DNA of 64,000 nucleotides from Lachnospiraceae bacterium. Its GTDB lineage: Bacteria; Bacillota; Clostridia; Lachnospirales; Lachnospiraceae. Positions 58,014-63,973 of the stretch are shown here, one piece after another (the stretch's first letter is position 1; each line of letters opens with the position of its first letter). The notes beneath the pieces are model-generated. The model made no database searches, had not been told where the DNA came from, and worked only from the letters and a program-made list of their open reading frames with translations. A program made the translations under genes and the position numbers. The stretch is from contig JAGAMF010000009.1 of assembly GCA_017624855.1 (NCBI GenBank), positions 179,423 to 243,422 on the forward strand. The letters run 5' to 3'.

Positions 58014-58637
58014 ATGAAAAATAATCTGATTATTACAATTGGAAGACAATATGGTTCCGGTGGTCATGAAATAGGAGAGAAGCTTGCAAAAGCATATGAT
58101 ATTCCCTGCTATGACAAAGAATTGCTGGCAAGAGCAGCCAAGGAAAGTGGTTTTTGCGAGGAAATGATTAAAAATCATGATGAAAGACCTACAAATTCTT
58201 TTCTTTATAATCTGGTTATGGATACATATTCTATGGGTTATTCAACAGGTGCCTATGTTGATATGCCTATTGGACAGCGTGTTTTTCTTGCTCAGTTTGA
58301 TACAATTAAGGAAGTGGCAAAAGAGGGCTCGTGTGTAATCGTTGGTCGATGCGCCGATTATGCGTTAAGTGAATGTGCAAATTGCATTAATATCTTCATT
58401 TATGCAGATATGGATGTCCGTATTAAGCGTATTATGGAAAAATATAATCTTTCCGAGAAAGAGGCCAAGGATTCTATTGTAAAGAAGGATAAACAGCGTG
58501 CAAGCTATTATAACTATTATTCCAATAAAAAGTGGGGCCAGGCATCTTCTTATAATTTATCTGTTGATAGTGGTGTTCTTGGAATTGACGGTACGGTTGA
58601 ATTGATTAAAACTTTTATTGATTTAATCGGAAAATAA
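58014..58637 (+). CDS. Cytidylate-kinase-like P-loop protein
   Basis: A 207-residue protein of the cytidylate-kinase-like family (AAA_26). ITIGRQYGSGGHEIGEKLAKAYDIPCYDKELL is the P-loop and CMP-kinase-like start; VIVGRCADYAL, a YADMDVRIKRIMEKYNLSEKEAKDSIVKKDKQRASYYNYYSNKKWG lid region follow. The family is widespread in Clostridia with no proven substrate, and true CMP kinase (cmk) is usually encoded separately. A GGGGGAG ribosome site and a good promoter suggest independent expression. It is the last host gene before the prophage. Confidence 0.88.
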   Translation: MKNNLIITIGRQYGSGGHEIGEKLAKAYDIPCYDKELLARAAKESGFCEEMIKNHDERPTNSFLYNLVMDTYSMGYSTGAYVDMPIGQRVFLAQFDTIKEVAKEGSCVIVGRCADYALSECANCINIFIYADMDVRIKRIMEKYNLSEKEAKDSIVKKDKQRASYYNYYSNKKWGQASSYNLSVDSGVLGIDGTVELIKTFIDLIGK

Positions 58638-58666
58638 ATTTATGGATTAAATTTTAGATTAAAAAG

Positions 58667-58700
58667 GGGACCGGAATATAAAAACGGTCCCTTAATTGTT
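58667..58700. terminator. Bidirectional terminator between host gene and prophage
   Basis: GGGACCG/CGGTCCC stem, with TTAATTGTTT to the right on the plus strand and CCTTTTT on the minus strand. It could stop transcripts leaving the prophage leftward. Confidence 0.75.
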
Positions 58701-58789
58701 TGTGCAGGTATAAAAACATATAAATTTTCTATTTAAATATAAATTAAGCAGAGGAAAAAACGAGTTAAGAGAGTGATTTTATAGAGACG

Positions 58790-58816
58790 CAACTCTTCGC
58801 AAAACACAACTTTAAC
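58790..58816. repeat. Left 27-base direct repeat (attL-like)
   Basis: Starts CAACTCTTCGC and ends ACAACTTTAAC; 26 of 27 bases equal the copy at 63974-64000 (A/T difference at position 12). Homology stops sharply on the left. On the minus strand it contains a TAAAGT -10 element. Confidence 0.85.
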
Positions 58817-58838
58817 ACACATCATATATACTTGTCAA
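58809..58838 (-). promoter_or_regulatory. Predicted phage promoter spanning the left repeat
   Basis: On the minus strand TTGACA (58838-58833), 18-base spacer ending in TGT, and TAAAGT (58814-58809) as an extended -10 inside the repeat. It points out of the prophage; in the circular form it would run through the repeat into rep. Confidence 0.5.
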
Positions 58839-58866
58839 TACTTATTTTGAAAAAAGAGTAGAAGTA

Positions 58867-58942
58867 CCGCATTTTATATTCTATTTTCGCTTGAAAAAAG
58901 TTTGCAGCACTCCGTTTTCACTTAATAGTCTATAAAATGCGG
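58867..58942. repeat. 12-base inverted repeat, phage non-coding region
   Basis: CCGCATTTTATA (58867-58878) and TATAAAATGCGG (58931-58942), perfect, 52 bases apart. Confidence 0.7.
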
Positions 58943-58974
58943 AAAATATCAGAACAAAAAGCCATACACAATAC

Positions 58975-59009
58975 ACACACTCCGCTAAGTCGTAGTAAGC
59001 GGAGTGTGT
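58975..59009 (-). other. Predicted double-strand origin (Rep nick hairpin)
   Basis: A perfect 12-bp stem, ACACACTCCGCT (58975-58986) with AGCGGAGTGTGT (58998-59009), and an 11-base loop. The loop on the minus strand reads TACTACGACTT, containing TACTACGAC, the nick sequence of pMV158-family Rep proteins (cut between G and A, here 58991/58990). The rep gene of this element is of that family. Confidence 0.75.
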
Positions 59010-59021
59010 ACAAGGGGTAAA

Positions 59022-59060
59022 TAAGAGGTTAAGTAAATCGTTGTTTTACTTAACCTCTTA
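59022..59060. repeat. 16-bp perfect hairpin, phage non-coding region
   Basis: TAAGAGGTTAAGTAAA (59022-59037), 7-base loop, exact complement 59045-59060. It may be a packaging signal, minus-strand origin or terminator. Confidence 0.7.
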
Positions 59061-59081
59061 ATATATGGTTTTTATTATTGA

Positions 59082-59144
59082 TTATGTCAATGGTTGCCCT
59101 ACGGCGTATCGAGTGGCAGATGCCACTCTTGCCCATTGACATAA
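59082..59144. repeat. Nested hairpin, phage non-coding region
   Basis: Outer 12-bp stem TTATGTCAATGG (59082-59093) with 59133-59144; inside it GAGTGGC/GCCACTC (59111-59117, 59122-59128). It ends 3 bases from the stop of the last phage gene and, read leftward, could also terminate it. Confidence 0.7.
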
Positions 59145-59146
59145 GC

Positions 59147-59464
59147 CTAGTTTTTTTTATATATGAAGCCTTTTATAACTGTATTGTTTAAAGTAGAGTA
59201 TATTGGAATAAATACACCATAGGGAGTAATATATGTGTTTGTTTCTTCGTCATAATATTTTTTATAAATAAAAACACATCCATTACAAGCAAAATGTTCT
59301 TTACCCTCAAAGCTAACTTTCAGTTCTTGCGGATACTTAAAAAATCGGGCAATTTTCCACAAAGTAGAACATAAAATAAAAGTGGGTAACAAATAAATAA
59401 TAATAGCAACAATAATACAAATAATAGTAGTAGTACCACCATACAATAATAAATCGTTAAACAT
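59147..59464 (-). CDS. Small phage membrane protein (105 residues)
   Basis: Unknown. The ATG at 59464 has AAAGGAG 6 bases upstream (a host-type site, unlike other phage genes); the frame extends 17 codons further without a site. A long hydrophobic segment (about 10-37) is followed by a Lys/Tyr-rich domain with CNGCVFIYKKYYDEETNTYITPYGVFIP. It is the last gene, separated from zot by a terminator, and may have its own expression. Candidates are a superinfection-exclusion or minor virion protein; no evidence decides. Confidence 0.75.
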   Translation of the reverse strand: MFNDLLLYGGTTTIICIIVAIIIYLLPTFILCSTLWKIARFFKYPQELKVSFEGKEHFACNGCVFIYKKYYDEETNTYITPYGVFIPIYSTLNNTVIKGFIYKKN

Positions 59465-59496
59465 AAAGAACTCCTTTCTTTTTTTCAGTATAAAAT

Positions 59497-59533
59497 AAAA
59501 AGCACTTCTGGGCAAGCCATGAAGTGCTTTTTT
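59497..59533 (-). terminator. Terminator after zot
   Basis: AAAAAGCACTTC (59497-59508) pairs with GAAGTGCTTTTT (59521-59532); 12-base loop; T-run on both strands. It closes the zot transcript. Confidence 0.8.
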
Positions 59534-59536
59534 CTT

Positions 59537-60439
59537 TTATGCTGATTTTTTAATTTTTGAAAACCTTTTTTTCTTCTTCTTTTCTTCCGGTACTTCAATA
59601 TTAAGAGAAGAGTTACACTGCAAATCAAGAATTTCTTTATCACTGAGCATATCGCCAGTTTCCCAAGATTTTACAAGCTGACCGACCACCGCAAGAGTGT
59701 TATAGTTGGCATAATCTTTATTGTGAACAAAGAAACCAGTTCTATATAACGGTCTGATTTTAGTAATATCATTTGTATTTTCAAGTTCATATGCATCATA
59801 TACATACTGCCTTTGTAAGCGCCAAACTTTGTTACACTCAATAACTTCTTGTGTCACTTGACGAATCAATGCATCAACATGGCCGAACCGCTGAGCAGTA
59901 CCAACGATAGACATATGATAATGACGGCAACAAAGAATCGTATTCAATAACTGACCGTTAATATTCTTCTTAAATTCCCTTGAATTAAGCTGCACAGACA
60001 TCTCATCAATTAAGGCAATAGTAATAGTGAGAGTATCATTAAGCTTGTCAACTTCGGCATTATTTTCAGCACATTTAACAAGCTGTTCCAAAGAAACAAG
60101 CTTTTCATAAGGGATACCTGTCAAATCAACATTAGATAGCACTTTAACCTTTTGGGTAACAAATTTCTTTCTATCTTCGCACCATACTTTTTTATTATTA
60201 TACCGCTTATAATAACTAACTACTTCATGTACCGCTGAGAGTGTTTTGCCTTTTCCGAATAAGCCAGTAAAGATTTTTAACTTACCCGTAGGGGCTTTGT
60301 TTTTTTCGGAATATTTAAAATAATGATATATATCAATAACACCATTTCATACAACAAAGGGAAAGTTATTGATTACCAAACGCGCATTAAGGCTAAAAAT
60401 ATAAATCAATACAAATGCAAGGACAAATAACCATATCAT
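59537..60439 (-). CDS. Zot/pI morphogenesis ATPase with in-frame TGA
   Basis: Assembly motor that extrudes filamentous virions. Read through one stop it gives about 300 codons: an N-terminal helix (MIWLFVLAFVLIYIFSLNAR), TGA at codon 31 (60349-60347), Walker A GLFGKGKT (59-66), Walker B IALIDE (Asp145), the Zot-like CRHYHMSIVGTAQRF and TQEVIECNKVW, and a Lys-rich tail. AAGGGGG lies 8 bases before the ATG. After the TGA there is no ATG, GTG or TTG before Walker A. A TGG (Trp) to TGA change is the simplest history; readthrough or a sequencing error are alternatives. If real, assembly is probably lost. Confidence 0.75.
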
Positions 60440-60451
60440 ATTAATACCCCC

Positions 60452-60592
60452 TTATCTCTTAGCAACATACATCAGAATGGCACCAAGAGAAAATACACCT
60501 TCCAATACTGCAAAGACAAAAAGAAGTCTTATAAAAACTTCGGGTGTCCAAGTAGTAGCACCATTCATAATAAATTCAACAATATTATCCAT
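60452..60592 (-). CDS. 46-residue phage membrane peptide
   Basis: MDNIVEFIMNGATTWTPEVF followed by a hydrophobic helix (IRLLFVFAVLEGVFSLGAILMYV) and AKR. AGGTGG stands 6 bases before the ATG; it begins 7 bases after the previous gene and ends 12 before zot. The size and one-helix form recall pVII/pIX minor coat proteins, but no sequence match is claimed. Confidence 0.7.
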   Translation of the reverse strand: MDNIVEFIMNGATTWTPEVFIRLLFVFAVLEGVFSLGAILMYVAKR

Positions 60593-60599
60593 ATTCCAC

Positions 60600-60923
60600 C
60601 TACTTTCCCATAGATCTAATAGAATCCAAAAAATGAACTATGTATGTTTTAAATAAAATAAACAACAGTACAATAAAAATAAAAGTGAGCATATCATAAT
60701 TAGACTGCAATAAACTATTCTGTGTCTGAATTTCTGCAAGTAATTCATCAGATACAACTTCGGAATAAATAACAACCTCTTCCGTGATTTCTTCGGAAGT
60801 AGTAGTACTTTCTTCTTCCGTGATTTCTTCGGAAGTAGTAGTACTTTCTTCTTCCGTGGTTTCTTCGGAAGTAGTAGTACCACCACTTAAATATTCTAAA
60901 TCTTTATTTAACGATTCACTCAT
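60600..60923 (-). CDS. 107-residue phage protein with acidic repeats and TM
   Basis: Residues about 15-50 are three 12-residue repeats of the form TTTSEE.TEEES, encoded by 36-base tandem repeats. A helical region and one transmembrane segment (about 81-98) follow, ending HFLDSIRSMGK. AGGGGGTG precedes the ATG. Layout (outside acidic stalk, anchored C-terminus) suggests a minor virion or membrane-assembly protein. Unknown family. Confidence 0.75.
   Translation of the reverse strand: MSESLNKDLEYLSGGTTTSEETTEEESTTTSEEITEEESTTTSEEITEEVVIYSEVVSDELLAEIQTQNSLLQSNYDMLTFIFIVLLFILFKTYIVHFLDSIRSMGK
60781..60880. repeat. 36-base tandem repeat (about 2.8 copies)
   Basis: Units begin at 60781, 60817 and 60853 (TCCGTGATTTCTTCGG...), nearly identical; in frame, so they can expand or contract by 12 residues without breaking the gene. 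Confidence 0.85.
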
Positions 60924-60934
60924 GCAAGCACCCC

Positions 60935-61147
60935 CTATTTACGAATCACAATAGAATAATCATTAACTAAATCATGTAAAACATTCATATAAGGGCATTC
61001 AACTTCAGCAATGCTTAAAGCTTCCCAAACGCCTACAATACCGGCTATTTCTTTAAAACTCTTAAATCCACTAGGGGCTACAAGAACCGCATGAGGACAA
61101 AAACAACAATTAACTTTACTCTGACATTCTTCTTTTGTCATTATCAT
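60935..61147 (-). CDS. 70-residue Cys-rich phage protein
   Basis: MIMTKEECQSKVNCCFCPHAVLVAPSG... has four Cys near the N-terminus (8, 14, 15, 17) and one at about 51, with no clear transmembrane segment. A run of seven G is the ribosome site. It could bind metal, but the spacing matches no zinc motif I know. Function unknown. Confidence 0.7.
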   Translation of the reverse strand: MIMTKEECQSKVNCCFCPHAVLVAPSGFKSFKEIAGIVGVWEALSIAEVECPYMNVLHDLVNDYSIVIRK

Positions 61148-61159
61148 ATAAAACCCCCC

Positions 61160-61339
61160 CTAATCATCAGTATACCAAGCAAAAAGAGCATTAATAAATC
61201 CCCATAATATAGAGCCAAGAAGAACAAATAACATAACTTCCCACATAGTGAAAGAAACTCCATAAATATTAAAAGATATATTCATTGCATTGTAAGCAAA
61301 ATCTATACAAACCTTAAAAAAATTAAGAATTTCATACAT
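61160..61339 (-). CDS. 59-residue phage membrane peptide
   Basis: MYEILNFFKVCIDFAYNAMN, then a membrane helix (about 32-55; TMWEVMLFVLLGSILWGFIN) and an acidic end YTDD. The ATG at 61339 follows GGGGGTG by 7 bases and starts 13 bases after the adsorption gene. It is a possible minor coat or pVI-like protein. Confidence 0.7.
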   Translation of the reverse strand: MYEILNFFKVCIDFAYNAMNISFNIYGVSFTMWEVMLFVLLGSILWGFINALFAWYTDD

Positions 61340-61352
61340 ACAAGAACACCCC

Positions 61353-62795
61353 CTAGCCCTTAATAACTTTTATTACTCCAACAATTACCATAACGGCAAT
61401 ACCAAGCCACAACATAGATTGAATTTCAACCGGAATAAAGCCGAATACAGTAGCAAATAATGTAGCAAAGTTCCCCATAGACAAATCAATATTATTAATT
61501 GTTGCTCGAATATAAGAAAAAAGCTCATTTGGATTATTAAGGTTGATATATTCAGCATTGTTAGAATATGAAATATTACCGCTAGTATCTTGTTTACCAT
61601 TTTCGGTAGGGGTTTCTATGATATCGCCGTTGTTATTCTGAAAAATGCCACTTTTAACAACATTTCCGTCAGAAAAATATGTATAACTTGCCCAAGGCCC
61701 ATAGTGCCAACCGCTAGAATCATCAAAGTAAAAAAATCTTACCTTATACTGCGTATAGGCATTTGGTATATCATAGGGAGTAATTTTTGCTAATTCAGAA
61801 GCGGAAACTTTTGTATTATGATTAAAAAATACAGCTTGTTTACCAAAAGGTAACCCCCAAATATTATATAACTCTGAAGCTTTCCAAACTCTATCAACCC
61901 CTTTTGTATAATCATAACATGACGGATAAGTTGTATAGAAAGAGTTGATAGAAGATAGAAGAGCAGTATTATTATCAACAGAATACATCATATTTAAGTC
62001 AACAACGGAATTATGATAATATGCTTCGCTATTTTCATTAATCAAACCAAAATTATTGACAAATAACGCATCTGATATATTATGTGTTCCGTCAACATAA
62101 TTTGCAGGAGTTTCTATACCGCTTTGCATATAGATTTCAAGTAAGAATCTAGCGTCAGTATCAATATTATCTACTGTGAATCCCTCATGCGTAATATTAG
62201 AAAGCACAGGAAGAACAATATCAGAATCATTAATTTCCAAATCCTCAAAAGGACTAACCCAATTTCCATTATTCCATACTTTGTTATAGTTTACTGCATT
62301 TTCAATACCTAAATCGCCGTTACGATATGAAATAGCATCTTCATAACTTGAAAAAATTGGAAGATTAGTTAAAAAATAAACATCTGAACAACTTTCATAA
62401 ATAGAAGTATCCATGTACTTAATCGGTTGAACATTAACACAACTTTGATTAGTATACTCTGTACCATCAGATTTTAAATCTTTATAAAGAATCTCAGTTC
62501 CAGCGGGAGTACCAATTTCACAAAGTTTTTGTCCGGTAGAAGATAAAGAGTAGGGCTCATAATATAAACACATCATTTTATTAGATTCAGTAATAGTAGT
62601 GCGCATATCCATAGCCCAATGATACTCCGTACCGCGATAAATATATGTAATTTCGCAAGTATAATAAACATCATCACCAACTTCAAAAACACTATCTAAA
62701 TAGTTTTTTTCTTCTTCCGAAGTTTCAGCATTAGCAAAAATCGAAAAAGAAAGAGTAAAAATAAGAATAAAGCACAATAATATATATTTTTTCAA
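61353..62795 (-). CDS. Putative adsorption protein (pIII-like)
   Basis: A 480-residue secreted, C-terminally anchored protein. The TTG at 62795 has AAAGGAG 7 bases upstream and begins a signal peptide (MKKYILLCFILIFTLSFSIF, then ANA-ET as likely cleavage); the frame further upstream overlaps a terminator. The mature part is rich in Asn, Tyr, Ser and Asp. Near the end come NNIDLSMGNFATLFATVFGF and a hydrophobic helix (about 452-478) with Lys tail, the pIII arrangement that ends virion assembly. Position after coat and before zot fits the receptor-binding tip protein. No homology is claimed. Confidence 0.72.
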   Translation of the reverse strand: MKKYILLCFILIFTLSFSIFANAETSEEEKNYLDSVFEVGDDVYYTCEITYIYRGTEYHWAMDMRTTITESNKMMCLYYEPYSLSSTGQKLCEIGTPAGTEILYKDLKSDGTEYTNQSCVNVQPIKYMDTSIYESCSDVYFLTNLPIFSSYEDAISYRNGDLGIENAVNYNKVWNNGNWVSPFEDLEINDSDIVLPVLSNITHEGFTVDNIDTDARFLLEIYMQSGIETPANYVDGTHNISDALFVNNFGLINENSEAYYHNSVVDLNMMYSVDNNTALLSSINSFYTTYPSCYDYTKGVDRVWKASELYNIWGLPFGKQAVFFNHNTKVSASELAKITPYDIPNAYTQYKVRFFYFDDSSGWHYGPWASYTYFSDGNVVKSGIFQNNNGDIIETPTENGKQDTSGNISYSNNAEYINLNNPNELFSYIRATINNIDLSMGNFATLFATVFGFIPVEIQSMLWLGIAVMVIVGVIKVIKG

Positions 62796-62820
62796 ATCAA
62801 CATCTCCTTTCAAAAGTAAA

Positions 62821-62845
62821 AGGGGAGTGAACGAGCCACTCCCCA
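62821..62845 (-). terminator. Terminator between coat and adsorption genes
   Basis: GGGGAGTG/CACTCCCC stem (62822-62829, 62837-62844), 7-base loop; read leftward it is followed by TTTTACTTTT. It lies where M13 has its central terminator, after the major coat gene. Confidence 0.75.
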
Positions 62846-62852
62846 AAAACTA

Positions 62853-63059
62853 CTATCTGCGTGCGGAGCGCTTTGCCATACGGAAGATACCGAAGCCAAT
62901 ACCGACCAGTGAAGCAACAAGGAATACATTTAAAGGAAACTCAGTAAATAATCCCATAGTTGTTTTACACAAGTCAATTAACTCAGTAACGATAGCTTTA
63001 TCAATCTGTGTTGTACCCGAAGTTGCCACAAGGCTAAGTAAATATGTATAATTCATCAT
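62853..63059 (-). CDS. Putative major coat protein (pVIII-like)
   Basis: A 68-residue protein: an amphipathic N-terminal part (residues about 18-40), one transmembrane helix at about 42-61 (FPLNVFLVASLVGIGFGIF) and a basic tail MAKRSARR that could contact the phage DNA. AAAGGGGG lies 9 bases upstream. There is no obvious cleavable signal peptide, though residues 1-15 are hydrophobic. It is immediately followed by a terminator, which would raise its transcript level over downstream genes. Confidence 0.75.
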   Translation of the reverse strand: MMNYTYLLSLVATSGTTQIDKAIVTELIDLCKTTMGLFTEFPLNVFLVASLVGIGFGIFRMAKRSARR

Positions 63060-63062
63060 ATT

Positions 63063-63305
63063 TTATTTTCCCCCTTTCGTAATAGTAATATGTTCAATGC
63101 GGAACTTATTACCATAGCCAGTAGGCTCGTAGCATACATCCGCAAAAGAACCAAGAGCAAGATTTTCGATACCGATAATGCGGTCTTTTGTGGCTGCGAC
63201 TTCTTTAACTGCATTACCATTAATACCGTATTTTGCATATGTACCATGGATTTCAATCCATTCACTTTTATCTGAAACTTTAAAACCTAAAACATTAATT
63301 TTCAT
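63063..63305 (-). CDS. Putative ssDNA-binding protein (pV position)
   Basis: 80 residues, predicted mostly beta strand (MKINVLGFKVSDKSEWIEIHGTYAKYG... FRIEHITITKGGK). GGAGAG precedes the ATG; it overlaps the end of rep by 11 bases. Location between rep and coat, size and strand-rich character fit the ssDNA-binding protein of filamentous phages, but no motif proves it. Confidence 0.55.
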   Translation of the reverse strand: MKINVLGFKVSDKSEWIEIHGTYAKYGINGNAVKEVAATKDRIIGIENLALGSFADVCYEPTGYGNKFRIEHITITKGGK

Positions 63306-63918
63306 TTTTTAATCTCTCCTTATAATTGATATAATCGTTATGTTCACCTAACATCATATTAAAAATAGCACCGGCACGACGATATACATCCCAATAACCA
63401 TTAGATGCACAATATGTCGCAAAATTAGTCACTGAAAGAGTAATAGAAGAAGTAGTTATATAACTAATCAAATCACATACTTTTTCGTTTTCGTCTTTAT
63501 CGCGAGAATTTATAATTTTTTTTAAAGAAACACAAAGACTTCCAAAAACTTCCGAAATATCATATTGATATTTGTCCTCATGGTCAAAATGAACAAGATA
63601 TGCCAAAGCACCATTTAAGTTACAACCGCGAACAAATCTTTCTTCAATTCCAAGTTCATCCGCTACATTATCCCAAAAGCGAGAATTTTTAAATTGAACA
63701 ACCGCGTGATAGTGAGGCTTCTTAAAATCCATATCTTCATCATCAATATAAATATCTTTACTATGTGTATCTTTATCATGTAAAATATAAGCAACAGACG
63801 AATAAGATTTAAGAATATCTAATGCTTTCATATGTTCCGCATTATCAGCCCAAAACAAAATCATAAAATTACGATTAAATTGTAGCTTATTATTGCGGTT
63901 ACGCGCGTCACTCATCAT
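63295..63918 (-). CDS. rep: pMV158-type HUH replication initiator
   Basis: A 207-residue Rep of the Rep_2/pMV158 group. All key residues of that active site are seen: His47 and Asp50 in LHDKD, His69 and His71 in KPHYHAVVQF, and Tyr107 in GALAYLVH, with the KYQYD that follows in this family. It nicks the plus origin and starts rolling-circle replication. The ATG at 63918 has no good ribosome site; a 14-codon leader frame with a strong site overlaps it. The C-terminal part (about 130-207) has no oligomerisation domain I can name. Confidence 0.85.
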   Translation of the reverse strand: MMSDARNRNNKLQFNRNFMILFWADNAEHMKALDILKSYSSVAYILHDKDTHSKDIYIDDEDMDFKKPHYHAVVQFKNSRFWDNVADELGIEERFVRGCNLNGALAYLVHFDHEDKYQYDISEVFGSLCVSLKKIINSRDKDENEKVCDLISYITTSSITLSVTNFATYCASNGYWDVYRRAGAIFNMMLGEHNDYINYKERLKNEN

Positions 63919-63952
63919 AACGCATGAATAATATTCTAAAAGAGTAGTACAT
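63908..63952 (-). CDS. 14-residue leader peptide upstream of rep
   Basis: ATG at 63952 after a seven-G ribosome site, reading MYYSFRILFMRYDE, stop TGA at 63910-63908, overlapping the rep start by 11 bases in another frame. It probably feeds ribosomes to rep. Confidence 0.45.
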   Translation of the reverse strand: MYYSFRILFMRYDE

Positions 63953-63973
63953 GCTTACACCCCCCCTTCTCTT

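Noticed and set aside
58790-58816. dif-like XerCD site in the repeat
   Set aside because: Neither the XerC-box nor the XerD-box consensus of Firmicutes dif (ending in TTATGTAAACT) can be laid over the repeat with more than chance agreement.
59537-60439. Zot as a toxin
   Set aside because: Walker A/B and the operon position show a phage assembly ATPase; nothing supports a toxin function.
60781-60880. CRISPR array
   Set aside because: The 36-base units are directly adjacent with no spacers and lie in a coding frame.
63945-63952. Second Rep nick site (TACTACT) before rep
   Set aside because: Differs from TACTACGAC at the cut position and is not in a hairpin loop.
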